From assembly GCA_034359265.1 (NCBI GenBank), contig CP136891.1, positions 50,212,001 through 50,276,000 of the forward strand: a DNA stretch of 64,000 nt, read 5' to 3'. Shown here piece by piece: positions 1-9,942 of the stretch (positions are counted from its first letter, which is position 1; each line of letters opens with the position of its first letter). The translations under genes were made by a program, and so were the position numbers. The notes beneath the pieces were generated by a model. It searched no databases. It worked only from the letters and a program-made list of their open reading frames with translations, and was not told the DNA's origin. This stretch comes from Canna indica. Its lineage: Eukaryota > Streptophyta > Magnoliopsida > Zingiberales > Cannaceae.

Positions 1-691
1 GCCCGACACGATTTGTTTGACAAATTAATAATTTTTAATTTTTGTATAATACTGAAAATATATTAAAAAATCTATCAAATGACATCAGATGTAAAATCTG
101 ACACTACCATCAGGTTCATCACGCAAAAACCTACAACTTTGATATTTATCTCGTCTTCATCCGACGACTCTACGTTGCCAAAATTAATTATTTTTCAATA
201 CTTAAATTATTGCATTTGCAGCCCGCAATCTTGTATTGCGGGCTTTTTGGGCTGCAATTCCACTTGCGGCCCGCAAATGATATTTGAAATACAACTTGCA
301 ACTAGTAAATGCTGCAAAATGATTTTGCAGCCAACCAAACAAATTTGTTATCTAAATGCTGCAACTAGAGTTGCAGCATTTGTACTTGCGGGCAACCAAA
401 CGCCCCCTGAATTGAAAATATCAAATCACTCAATATATTCTACTGAAAACAAACTAGACATGTATAACAATCACATATCATTTTTATTGAATTGCTCATT
501 CAATATAATTGAACTAAACATTCAATATTAAAACATGAACATAAACTAGAAATGTAGTACTCAACATTGTACACTGCTCATTCAATATATAACATAAATT
601 AAACATTCAATACTAAAACAAAACACTGCAGCCATATAGCAATATTAATAAACATACACTGTTCATCATTCATGACTTCATTCCACCAAAA
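1..691. other. AT-rich non-coding DNA with small perfect hairpins
   Basis: No supported gene. Several near-perfect inverted repeats are visible: GCCCGCAAT at 221-229 pairs with 235-243, GCTGCAAAAT at 311-320 pairs with 322-331, and a 12-bp stem at 355-366 pairs with 369-380 around a 2-nt loop. The cluster, together with 'ccaaccaaacgcccc' at about 394-408, resembles the end of a small non-autonomous DNA transposon, but I could not find a matching opposite end. Confidence 0.35.
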
Positions 692-1066
692 TTGCTAGAA
701 GTTGATGTTAGCCTCAAGTAAAACAACTCTAAAATTCTGCTTGTTATAAAGCAAATGATCATTGGATTAGAATTTCTCATTCTCAACCACAATAAGGAAA
801 ATATCTACAAAATAATAACAAGTATATATATATAGAGAGAGAGAGATGAGTCTATAAATGATATCATCAATTAGTAAATTTGCTAGAAGTTGATGTTAGC
901 CTCAAGTAAAACAACTCTAAAATTCTGCGTGTTATAAAGCAAATGATCATTGGATTAGAATTTCTCGTTCTCAACCACAATAAGGAAAATACCTACAAAA
1001 TAATAACAAGTATATATATATATATATATATGAGTCTATAAATAATATAATCAATTAGTTCTATTA
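692..1066. repeat. Tandem duplication, about 188-bp period, two copies
   Basis: The block starting 'ttgctagaagttgatg' at 692 recurs at 880 with only scattered substitutions. Each copy ends in a TA-rich microsatellite (about 824-845 with a short GA run, and about 1012-1031) followed by 'gagtctataaat'. The duplication looks recent because the copies are nearly identical. It is non-coding. Confidence 0.85.
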
Positions 1067-1517
1067 CCACTAAAGGGACAGATTTGAGAAATTAAAGAAT
1101 CTCTAAAGAGTAACAAATTAATTAAATGATCAGATAGTTTTATCAAAAAATTGTTGGACTGCAACTATGTTGCCAGCAAACAAAAACCAGGTGAGACTAA
1201 TTCATTGCCTTTATATAAAGTATCCAATAAGGAATGCTTAGAAACATCAGGCAGCAAAGAGCAACAATTCATTAACTTGAAACAAAAAACAAGTCCACCC
1301 ATCAATAAAAGAATAAGACATAAACTTAATACCATCAAAAAGGAATAAAAGCCCAGCTCACGATCAAACTTAATTTAACTACTGTCTTCCCTTTTCATTG
1401 TTCCGGTTCTTGAAGAATGGGATGCTATACCTTGACCCCTTGTAGTTACCTTATTAGAAATATTCCAGCACGAGAAGCATCTATGAACTGTGGTTTAAAT
1501 TGTTGAATTAGTCAATG
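1067..1517. other. No supported gene
   Basis: Short open frames occur on both strands, but none shows a recognisable domain or clear splice borders. A possible short minus-strand exon near 1375-1450 was considered and not accepted. Confidence 0.4.
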
Positions 1518-2250
1518 CAGATTTTGTCCTATAAGTTTCATTTTAGTATTTTCAGTCTTATAAATTTTCTCTGTAGCATAGATTTGGTCTTATCCGTGAC
1601 GGTCTGTTAACTCTCCATCAATGTGGACTAACGTCTTTCATACACGTTGACAGATTTGATCATATAAGTTTTATTTCGAAATTTTCAGTCCTATATATTT
1701 GCCCCATAGCACATATTTGGTCCTATATGTTTGTCCTGTAGCACAGATTTGGTCATATCCGCGACGATCCGTCAACTCTCCGTCCAAGAAAAAATAAACG
1801 ATGTTATGTCCATGTTGACGGAGTTAACAGGCCGTCGTGGATAAGACCAAATCTATATGACGGACCGATATAGACAAGTTGGTATGATAACTCCGTAACA
1901 TAGATTTGCTTTGTAACATAGATTTGGTCATATTCATGATAATTCGTTAACTCCGTCAACATGAACATAACGTTGTTTATTTTTTCGTGGATGGAGAGTT
2001 ACCGAACCATCACAGATATGATCAAATTTGTGCTATGGGGTAAATATATTGGATCAAATTTGTGCTACGAGACAAATATATAGAACCAGATTTGTGCTAC
2101 GGGACAAACATATAAGATTAAAAATTTCGAAATGAAACTTATATGACCAAACCTGTCATGCAGAGTAAACTTATAGGACTGAAAATACCTAAATGAATTT
2201 TATAGGACTAAAATTCAAAAAATTGAAAATTTATAGGATAAAATTTGCAA
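1518..2250. mobile_element. Foldback element / long-inverted-repeat MITE
   Basis: The left arm (from 'gcagattttgtcctataagt' at about 1518) recurs in inverted orientation at the right end (reverse complement of about 2170-2250, 'gcaaattttatcctataa'). Both arms contain 'tattttcagtc(c/t)tata' and repeated blocks 'tagcacagatttggtc' and 'gacggtccgttaactc'. The arms run for hundreds of bases, so most of the element could fold into one imperfect hairpin. It has no coding capacity and is probably a Mutator-like or foldback non-autonomous element; the superfamily is not decided by what I can see. Confidence 0.6.
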
Positions 2251-3460
2251 TTCTTCCTATATATATATATATATATATAACCACAATTAACTCATATCGG
2301 GCTACAAATTTTTATTTTGGAACTTCAAAAAAACTTTTTTACACCAGTATCTCGAAGGACTCTACTCTACCGATAAAAGCCCTATTGCGAATAAGGAAGC
2401 ATAAGGAAGCATGTGCTTTGAGAACCTCTGCAGATATCAAGTATGACAGGAGTGTTCTTATGACTTTGTGGTTGTCAAAGCTTATAGGTTTTAGATTCCT
2501 TATTGCGAGGAATGTCCCCTTGAGAAACAGAGTCTGGATGTAAAGATTCAGAATCAGCGAATATGATTCTTGGATTTGCTGACGACTTAATGTAACTAAA
2601 CTGCAAACTCGGATGAATTTATCTAGTCATTCTATTGAGTCATTTTTTTTTTCTCTAAGATACAAAACATGTATATTCCTCTTTCATGGTAGCACATTCA
2701 AAGTTGCAAAATGGGATTTGACAAGTGCTGAATTCTATACTACATTACCTTTTGTACTTTACATGCATACTGACAAGCTCAGTTGGGATGCATTTAATTT
2801 CTTGAACAAATGGATTTTTCTTTTCTATATGTGCCCTAAAATAAGAAAGATCCATCGTAAACATCCACTTGGATTATGGGTATAAAAAAAAGAGTTAGAA
2901 AGAGGGCCCTTTTTGGTGGGTCTGCAGACTGCTGTTGTCTCGCCTACCATTAAGGCGGTCAGGACAAGCACAAACAAAAAAATAAACTGCAATTATAGTT
3001 GCCTCTCTCCAATCATACAGACAATTATTATACACAGACTATAGCTAGCTAGGTTGATAAGTATCAGTTCATCAACTTGTAGTGTTCAAAAGCACACCAT
3101 TAACAATCCATATGTGCCAAAACTCACTACTGTTTGCATTTGATCCATTTACTTATGTTCTTGGTTTAAATAAATTTTCCTGTATATATCAACTAAAGGA
3201 ATTCACTTTCGGTGAATTGGGTGAAATAAGTAAATAATGCGCAGTTACTCAATTGAAAGACTTGTCCCTTCTTGTTACTCAACTGAAAGCTTTGAATTGC
3301 TTACATCATGATGCTCAAAATGAAAGCCAAGAGCACGGTAATCTGTGTAGCTAAAGCTAAAAGCCTGGAATAATGAAGTATATGAATGGAATCTATGTTT
3401 TGTACACGTGAATGTGAATGAAATTGGTCCGGAAGAGAGAGAGAGAGGGGCGAGGGTTAC
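2251..3460. other. Non-coding stretch, no supported gene
   Basis: Begins with a TA microsatellite (about 2259-2279). The open frames at 2193-2543 and 2613-2885 have no recognisable domain and AT-rich, low-complexity composition. A motif 'taaggcggtc' at about 2953 resembles the GGCGGTC subterminal repeats of the CACTA end at 3.6-3.8 kb, which weakly supports this interval being inside that transposon. Confidence 0.35.
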
Positions 3461-3580
3461 CGGCGATCCGAAAGTGGTGGCGGCGGTCGGGAAGCGCAAG
3501 AGAGAGAGAGAGAGAGAGAGAGACGAGCGAGAGAGAGCGTCGAGTGGAGAAACAGAGACCCTAGGGCTCATTCGGCGGGA
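3461..3580 (-). other. Possible captured 5' leader exon (CT-rich, donor at 3460)
   Basis: On the minus strand, a CT/GA microsatellite (about 3498-3522) leads into GC-rich DNA ending CGGATCGCCG followed by GTAACC. This has the look of a plant 5' untranslated exon with a splice donor. It lies just inside the CACTA subterminal repeats, the same place where the FAX exon sits in the second CACTA element at 15.3 kb. A 98-codon open frame crosses the donor but shows no domain. The leader interpretation is inference from composition and position. Confidence 0.25.
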
Positions 3581-3589
3581 TAAGTATTT

Positions 3590-3815
3590 TTCACCCCTGA
3601 CGGCTTTGCGACCGCTCTAGCAGTCGCAAAAAGGCGGTCGCCACACCGTCACGCCGTCATTAATATTGTGACGGCCCATGAGGCGGTCGCAGAGCCGTCG
3701 CCAACATGGCTACTACGCAACCCCAATGGATGACGGTCGCAGAACCATCACATCTGCGATCGCCTCCGGTGCCATCGCAAATGAGCCGTCGCAAAAAGCC
3801 AAGTTTTTAGTAGTG
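3590..3815. repeat. CACTA subterminal repeats and terminal inverted repeat
   Basis: Contains many copies of GCGGTCGC / GCGACGG in both orientations ('gcgaccgctc', 'ggcggtcgcc', 'gtgacggccc', 'gccgtcgcc', 'gagccgtcgc') and terminates in CCAAGTTTTTAGTAGTG. In CACTA elements such clusters bind the element-encoded TNPA-type protein. Confidence 0.65.
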
Positions 3816-4220
3816 ACAGTTAGAACTCCCATCTCTACTCATGAAAAACTGAGTAAAAATGATGAAGGCAAAAGTGTTAATTGACCCTAGTCTATATAGA
3901 AGTATGATTGGCATATTATTGTATCTACCAGTTGAAACCCCGATCTCAACTGCCTACTCAACCAAGGAACTTTCATAAAGGCTCTTCAACACATCAAAAT
4001 CCTACTACAAGAAAGGAAGATAGGGTACCCAAATGCTACTATTGTAGGTGCAGAGGACACATTATTGCAAATTGCTTCAAACTTTTCAATAAACCAAGAA
4101 GAAAGAATCACATAAATTACCCAAGAAAAAGATTAAGCAAATCAGGGTAAAAAAGACTAATTTTAACTGTCATGATGCTTTTATGTCAAAGATTGTTTCT
4201 TCTCTTGGATCTTGGTATTT
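3816..4220 (+). pseudogene. Copia fragment: RT tail joined directly to gag zinc knuckle and protease start
   Basis: The first part (about 3822-3935) matches the C-terminal reverse-transcriptase linker found again at 22,640-22,770 of this window (RTPISTH..KLSK..DEGKSV). It is followed by about 270 bp carrying a gag zinc knuckle of the form CYYCRCRGHIIANC at about 4037-4078 (CX2CX4HX4C) and the start of the aspartic protease (SWYLD at about 4209-4223). In an intact copia gene the order is gag, protease, integrase, RT, so this piece is a rearranged junction between two copia copies. Frameshifts and stops are present. Confidence 0.7.
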
Positions 4221-4582
4221 GGACCCGAAAAATTTCCTAATATAAAAATCTATTTTTGGTGCAGCACGCCGGACCCGAGAATAGTCGAGTCGAACCTCGG
4301 GATCATCTCGATTGAAAAGGTATGACTCGACTAATGATGCATGAAATTTTATTGGGTGATTGACTTTCCTTTTATGCAATCATACCTTAAATCAAGTTTA
4401 AATCGACTCATGTTGTGGGTTGAGTCAGAACCCAAGTTGAGTTCAGGTTTAGTCGAGTCTTCAGTATGAGTAAACTGAGTCAAGAGCCTAAATGGAAGGC
4501 TAGATGAGGGATTAAAACCCCTCATCCTTGTGTCGTGCGACTCATCCTTTGAGTCGCATAAGGCAGCCAAGGGATAGAGGGA
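4221..4582 (+). repeat. Gypsy LTR, 5' part (split by CACTA insertion; continues at 15,851)
   Basis: From 'ggacccgaaaaatttcctaa' it aligns by eye with the start of the gypsy LTR at 46,267. The usual first bases are missing and the junction overlaps the copia protease codons, so the LTR edge and some copia sequence were lost. It contains a TATA-like attaaaacccc (about 4511-4520) and the leader hairpin at 4536-4558. The LTR is interrupted at 4582 and resumes at 15,851, giving about 2.35 kb in total, the size of the other LTRs here. It is interpreted as a solo LTR. Confidence 0.7.
4536..4558 (+). promoter_or_regulatory. LTR leader stem-loop
   Basis: TGCGACTC (4536-4543) pairs perfectly with GAGTCGCA (4551-4558). 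The equivalent stem at 43,712 has CGGCTC/GAGCCG, so the G-C pair has been replaced by A-T on both arms. It lies about 25 nt after a TATA-like sequence. Confidence 0.6.
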
Positions 4583-5100
4583 CACTACAAAAAAAATTGG
4601 AATTAGTGGCAAGTTATTTTTGCCACAGTAGTGACATACAGTGGCAAAATGATGATTCAATGGCAAAAAAGTCCTCGTCAACCGTTTGCCACATTAGGTC
4701 CGCCACTAAAAGTCATTTTTGGCTTTTGTGGCGAACTTTAGCTGATTGCCACGAATTGCAATTTCTTTAGTAGCAAATGAAAAAGTCAAACTACATCCAC
4801 CATATTGTGGCAAACGAGGCTTGCTGACGTCACATATCATTTATGGCAAAAAAATTTGTCACTTATTAATAAATATTTGTCATTATTCTACCATTCCTAA
4901 AACCCTTTTCGTGGCAATAATATATGAAATTTGCCACTAATATCGTGTTACATTTTATCATTAAATATCAAATTTGCTACAAATTTTTTTGCCACTACAT
5001 GTTTGATCCTTTGTCATTAAACGTTAAAATGAATTTGCCACTAATACGATTTCAAATTTAGATTATTGCCACAATATGTGATGACTTTGCTACAACTTTG
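4583..5100. repeat. Left CACTA terminal and subterminal repeats
   Basis: After the terminal CACTACAA there are at least twelve GTGGCAA/TTGCCAC cores in both orientations ('gtggcaagtt', 'ttgccacag', 'gtggcaaaat', 'ttgccactaat' and others). The density and orientation mix are those of an En/Spm subterminal region. Confidence 0.7.
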
Positions 5101-5416
5101 AGAATCTATAATAAATAAATTTACCATAAACACACAAAATTTAATAATTAATCATTCATTAATATAATAATCCACTTGCTAATTACAAAACCTATAACTT
5201 AGTAGGTATACAACCAACCATCTACATATCCAACCATCAACAAATCCAAAATATCCAAAATAAGATCAATATTAATCCAAATACATCAAAACAACATTGT
5301 CCACCAACATGAAATAGTCCAAAGTATCTAATATCCATTAAAAGAAGTTCCAGTGGGTACACAAAATAGTCTGTACGCCAAAAAAAAATAGACAACACTG
5401 CCCAAATAAAAAGAAG

Positions 5417-5455
5417 TTACAGTACGTCTGCTAGGTCTTTCTTCTTCTTTTTCTC
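5417..5455 (-). CDS. Possible last exon of the captured coiled-coil gene
   Basis: On the minus strand a good acceptor (CTTTTGTAG at about 5456-5464) precedes an open frame EKKKKKDLADVL followed by TAA at 5417-5419. Plain AT-rich DNA follows, as expected of a 3' untranslated region. It has the same strand as the exons at 8.3-14.5 kb and would be their distal end, but the connecting exons are not securely identified. It is short, so chance is possible. Confidence 0.3.
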   Translation of the reverse strand, partial: EKKKKKDLADVL

Positions 5456-5937
5456 CTACAAAAGAAAGAAAGTAAGAACACAAGTCAAAACCAAAACTCA
5501 CTAAATTAAAAAAAAAGCACTATGCTAACAGAAGAGGTATCAGTAAAAAAATTTCTTATTTAAGAGTGATAACTACCAATAACATATCATGGAAGATGAA
5601 AGACTATAGAAGGAATAAATAAGGAGAAAGGAGACAACCAAGACCAAAATCACATAATAGAACTCACAACATTCAATATATTAATTGTTGAGTCATTTAC
5701 ATTTTTTGCTCATTATTGAGCCATGGATATCTTGAATACCATATATTAATTGATAAGAATCAGACAATAGTAATATGTTTTACCAACTTAGCATGTTTTA
5801 AATACCAGCATCTCAAGTTTTCAACAACTTCTATCTTCTTCTTTTTCTATCTTTTTCTACTTCTCAAATTTCTTAAAAATTTATATCTATCTTCTTCTCA
5901 CTTCTTAGTTCTTACTTCTCATAAAGAACATTATTTG

Positions 5938-6180
5938 TGAACTTGTTCTGGATTCTGGATCAAAGTTTTGAAATCAAACACTTTGATTTCAGATTCTCAA
6001 AACTTGTTCAGTTGTTCTGGAATCAAACTTGATTCCAGAACAAGTTCTGAAATCAAACACATAGTTGTTTTGCAATCAAAGTCCATAACAAGTTTTGAAA
6101 TCAAACACATTAGTTGTTCAAGAATCAAAGTCTAGAACAAATTTTGAGAAATAAATCAGATCAGTTCTGATTTTTGAACA
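5938..6180. repeat. Imperfect direct/inverted repeat cluster (GAACAAGTTCTGAAATCAAAC type)
   Basis: Variants of 'aagttttgaaatcaaacac' and 'gttctggaatcaaa' occur at least six times in both orientations, including the palindrome GAATCAAACTTGATTC at about 6021-6036. It is non-coding and may be a small foldback element. Confidence 0.5.
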
Positions 6181-6950
6181 GGAGAAGTAATGACTATCCA
6201 ATCAAATTTCGACTACGAAGAACAAAAAAAACCAATTATATCTTGCCTAAATTTACAAATGCAGAAAGGTTTTCTGAACACACATATGATGAACGGTAAG
6301 AAAGTCAAAGAGAAATCTCCCTCTTGAAAAGGAACGATTTTATTTTCCTTATATTTTCTTTGTACCGCTAAACTTACCCTTCTTTTCTTTCATTTCTTTT
6401 AAATTACAAAACCATGAACACTCTGTGTGAAGCTACCTAAGATGCATTTTTAAGATTAAGGTACCTAACTCTAGAGAATAACATCCAAAAATAGAAAATA
6501 AATAATTCCACCGTGTAGCAAAATAGAACTACTGGTGGACTACCTTGCAAAATAGCAATATCAAGTAAGTAGTACAACTAGACGGGCAATAAGAACTAAT
6601 ATGGAAATACTAACCAATGTGCATAAATAATGTTGCTATATATTACAACATTCATGGACGAAACCTTCTGTTTTGCCTCTTTGAAGAAGTTATATGCAAG
6701 AGTGAAATAAGCCATTTAACTATTTCATTTCAGAAGTAACATTTACACCATGGTGTTTGAAGAACAAGGTCCTGGTACTAGTATACTATAAGTAGATAGT
6801 GACCACTAAGGCAAGTCCATTCTTAAACTGTAATAACCAGTGCATGACTTGTATAGCAAACTTGATAAATGGTTATGATGCTATCTACCCAAATCAACCA
6901 GAAAACATGCCAAATAACTCAAAACCATAAATGATATATATATATATATA

Positions 6951-7068
6951 ACTCCTAGACAATGTATACTTTGTCCTATCCTTAATTGCTTCCTTGGTGT
7001 ATATATATATATATAACTCATAGACAATGTCTACTTTGTCCTGTCCTTAATTGCTTCCTAGGTGTTTC
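6951..7068. repeat. 65-bp tandem duplication
   Basis: 'actcctagacaatgtatac' at 6951 recurs as 'actcatagacaatgtctac' at 7016. Each unit ends with 'cttaattgcttcct(t/a)ggtgt', with TA microsatellites before both. Confidence 0.8.
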
Positions 7069-7305
7069 TTTATGGAAAGGAATAAAATAACTAGTTAAGG
7101 ATCTTTCTTACTAAGTGCTTAAGGAGCTTGCAGATGTAGCAAAATTGAATAGAACAGCTAACCAAGAAAACCAATCTAAACAAATTACTACTTTTCAGCT
7201 ATAGAAAATCAAATCCATATCTAAGTCGAACTAGAGGCTAAAACTTACATGTCTAGTTGATCTTCTCTATAATAGATATTGTATCAATATGTTGATGCTT
7301 GCAAG

Positions 7306-7396
7306 ACACTATCACTGTCATTCTATGATGCAAACATAAATGACACTATCACTATAATTCTATGATGCAAGACGCTGTCACTGTCATTCTATAGTT
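7306..7396. repeat. Short triplicated motif
   Basis: Three copies of a unit like 'gacactatcactgtcattct' followed by 'atgatgcaa' occur in succession with small differences. The sequence is non-coding. Confidence 0.7.
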
Positions 7397-8232
7397 TTAG
7401 GGTGAAAACTGGTAAGGTGAACAATTGTTAATTGTCTAAATGAAAAATAAGCTTGTTCATATATATTATAACAAATCTTCACATGTAATATGCTCTCTAT
7501 CTCACCTTCCATGTTCTCCAAATCCAACAAGAAAATCTAAAATAAAGATAAATCAAACAATCGGCCTCCTTGCAATTGGAAAGGCTAGACAAATCGTAGC
7601 TCTTGCTCTGCTGACGGCACCTTGTAAACTGTAGTCAGACATAGGAAGAAGCAGAGTATTTCAACTTGCACAACTATTTTACTAGAACTATATAACTAGA
7701 CTATAGAATCAAGTCAAACACTAGAGAATCCATAATGGTGTACTTCCAATGCCATCGTGAACTAACCACAAGGCATTAACACAGTCAGGGAGATGCAAAT
7801 GCTTGTTAATACTTACTGTACAACTGAACAAACAATTTGGATAAATATGCTTCAAAACTTGAGTGACAAAAAATAACCATCATTAAGATTCACATAGAGT
7901 CGAAATTTTCTAGGTAAGCTTGTTACTCTAAGATATAAAATAATTGCAAAAATGTGGAAAAGGAGGAATTAAAAAGTTGAAAGAATATAATCTTCCTGCA
8001 TAAGATAGTTTATATCACTATGACTAGGAACATATTACTATGACTAGGAACATAAAAGTATCACAAACAGGCTACTTGTAGCCTTTCCTATAATCTAAAA
8101 TAAATGGCATTAAAGATATCCATATCTTGGCTATGTATCCATTTAAATTGAGACACTTCTCTTGTCTATTAAAACCACAGAGATAGAGATTTGGTGAATA
8201 CAATAGAGAACAGTTCAAGAGATGAGGAGAGG

Positions 8233-8322
8233 TAGGGGTGGCAATTTTCGGCCCAGCCTGGCACGAAAAAATCGGACCGGTTTTCCGGTTAATCGAAAAA
8301 CCGGTTTTTTTGCTCACCCCTA
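8233..8322. mobile_element. 90-bp hAT-like MITE
   Basis: The ends are TAGGGGTGGCAA (8233-8244) and TTGCTCACCCCTA (8310-8322), an inverted repeat of the hAT type. The interior is a palindrome built on AACCGG (about 8276-8304). The 8-bp flanks are only partly alike, so the insertion is old or the borders are slightly off. It lies in the coding frame of the captured gene. Confidence 0.6.
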
Positions 8323-8360
8323 CTAGCAGGGGCATCTGATTCCCCACCTGAATCACTACC
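8323..8360 (-). CDS. Coiled-coil gene exon, 3' half beyond the gypsy insertion
   Basis: Directly after the second copy of the duplicated 5 bp (8361-8365), the frame left open at 13,498 resumes as GSDSGGESDAPA and runs into a hAT-like MITE at 8322. The composition (acidic, Ser/Gly) fits protein-coding sequence, and removal of the transposon restores a continuous frame. Confidence 0.5.
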
Positions 8361-8669
8361 AAAACTATAATACCTAAAATCTTAATAGTAATATTTAATT
8401 CTTGAGCGGGGGATTGTGGACCCTAATTAACGCAGATTAGCGGAAAGCTTCGGGATTAGACCCGAGCAAGCATTTAATGTAGAAAAAATTAAGAGAAATT
8501 TTATTTATCTTATCTCTATGATTTAGCATGCTAGGGTGATAGAGGGTCTAGAGGCGAATTTGGCGGTGCAATCGGATCTCGAATCGGAGTTAGATTGGAT
8601 GAGTTATGGGCTGTTTAAGTCAGATCTCTTAGGTAGGGGTATTTTGGTCATTTGAACCCAACCAATGTC

Positions 8670-8719
8670 TATAAATTAGACCCTGGGGTGTGCAGTCAGG
8701 GGTTTTGGAGCTGCACACC
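8670..8719 (+). promoter_or_regulatory. LTR TATA box (8670-8677) and leader stem-loop (8687-8719)
   Basis: TATAAATT is followed 9 nt later by GGTGTGCAG (8687-8695), which pairs perfectly with CTGCACACC (8711-8719). The arrangement recurs in the right LTR at 11,823. Confidence 0.65.
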
Positions 8720-9009
8720 ATCCGAGGCAAAGGAGAGGAAAGAGAGGGCGCCGTCGAGGAGGAGGAGCCGTCGGAGCCGGATTTTTGCGAGTTCGTCGAT
8801 GTCGATCGGGCGAAGATCCTGCGTGTCTTCTTCTTCCATTTTCTCTCGGTCCGGTGAGTGGATTTAAGCCTTCTTTTCTCCAATTCTTGATTCATGTAGC
8901 TATTTTTATGTTTCGAGGTTTTCGTCGATTTTTGACGCGCTTTCTCGTATTGGATCAGAAGTCGAATCGGTCGTCTCTTAATTGAATCATGTGGGTTACC
9001 TCATTTTGG

Positions 9010-9539
9010 AATAAAATTTTACTATTATTTTAACTGTTTGATTGGTTTGTGTGAAGACCTAAGGTGTTAGGTCTTGCTGTGTGTGAAGTGGTATCTTGGT
9101 ATAAGAGTAAAGCCACTTGTGTATACTTAGTTGTTACTAGGATTAATTCTAGTTGTCCCTTAGGTTAAGGTGGGAAATAGCTCTCGGTGGGAAGGCGGGA
9201 TACTTTCGGGTGTGGAAGTGCCTTCGGTTGGAGAGCGAGTCTTTCCGGTGAAAAGTCCTTGTTGTAAGGGAAACTAATTAATCTAGTAAAACTTAGTTTG
9301 GAAATCCTAAGCGGGATGCTTAGGTAGTGGAGTAGGCATTGGGGCCGAACCACTATAAATCTTGTGTTTGCATTGATTTAAATTGTTTGTGCTATATTGC
9401 TTTATTTTGCTTCCGCATTTAAATCGCATAAGTGCATCTTGCCTAATCGAATCAAGAAACGATTAAAAGTGAATTTAGGCAAATTGTATAGTAAACACAC
9501 TATTCACCCCCCCTCTAGTGTCGCCATTTCGCCTTCAGG
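9010..9539 (+). repeat. Copia LTR 3' segment embedded in the left gypsy LTR
   Basis: This block, ending 'cactattcaccccccctctagtg', matches the copia LTR tail at 34,200-34,725 and 37,145-37,520 ('gtgccttcggt', 'aatctagtaaa', 'gggatgcttaggtagtgg', 'gaaacgattaaaa'). The right LTR of the same element has unrelated sequence here, so this was acquired after insertion or by recombination. Confidence 0.65.
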
Positions 9540-9942
9540 GTTGTGGTTTCCGCACTTTATTTTATTTGGGGAGTCTTGTTTTTTTATTTGAACTTCTTCT
9601 TTAATAACTTGTTCAGTGTATTCATATTATGTTTTGGTTTGGGTTGGTTCGTGGTGTCATGTCGATTCTTTTCAAAAAAAAAAAATCTTCCATTGTTCAG
9701 GTTATTGTTGTTTTATTTGAGTTGGGTTAGGCTTCGGGGTACGTGGCATATCCTGACCGATCATACCGGGTACGATAATAGGATGATAGGTATCGTATGG
9801 GGGCATTGCTATTGTGTTCACATATGGTACATCCTAGTCATGAGACCAACGGCTGAACCTGCGCACCAGCGGCGGTATGTATTTTGATTTAAGTTGTTTA
9901 TGCTTATGTTACATTGTGTACTATTTACTCTTGTTAATAGAA

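Larger units (their letters stand above)
1..3815. mobile_element. Right-hand part of a CACTA-type DNA transposon (left end not seen)
   Basis: The right terminus reads, on the minus strand, CACTACTAAAAACTTGG, a CACTA-type terminal inverted repeat ending at 3815. It is followed inward by repeated GCGACGG/GGCGGTCGC motifs, the subterminal-repeat arrangement typical of En/Spm elements. Just outside it the copia reverse-transcriptase frame begins abruptly, so the element was inserted into (or recombined with) copia DNA. No matching left end or copia flank is visible between 1 and 3590, so the element probably starts before the window. No transposase domain is visible in the part seen. The terminus is clear; the extent is inference. 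Confidence 0.45.
5456..8232. other. Intron-like / non-coding DNA inside the CACTA element
   Basis: No exon is securely supported. One candidate on the minus strand near 7575-7634 has an acceptor-like 'ctacag' and a short open frame, but the phase is ambiguous. The interval contains the three small repeats listed separately and AT-rich sequence typical of plant introns. Confidence 0.35.
8366..9770 (+). repeat. Left LTR of the gag-only element, with replaced middle and lost 3' end
   Basis: It aligns with the right LTR from 'taatacc(c/t)aaaatcttaatag' to about 9010 and again from 'gttgtggtttccgcac' at about 9540. The first bases are TATAATACC instead of TGTAATACC. The final 'ttggggtgtgaca' and the primer-binding site are missing: at about 9770 the sequence jumps to gag-leader DNA. 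It has a TATA box at 8670, the leader hairpin at 8687-8719 and a consensus splice donor GTGAGT at 8854. Confidence 0.75.

Noticed and set aside
1375..1452. Possible minus-strand C-terminal exon (GQGIASHSSRTGTMKRED)
   Set aside because: Short, no convincing acceptor and an alternative frame equally open.
2193..2885. Two plus-strand frames (116 and 90 codons)
   Set aside because: Partly foldback and microsatellite sequence; no domain and AT-rich composition.
7575..7634. Possible exon of the coiled-coil gene
   Set aside because: An acceptor-like site exists but two frames compete and the phase to the neighbouring exons cannot be set.
8629..8895. Minus-strand 88-codon frame repeated at 11,782-12,048
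   Set aside because: Both lie at the same place in the two LTRs of one element and run antisense to the leader; repeated because the LTR is repeated.
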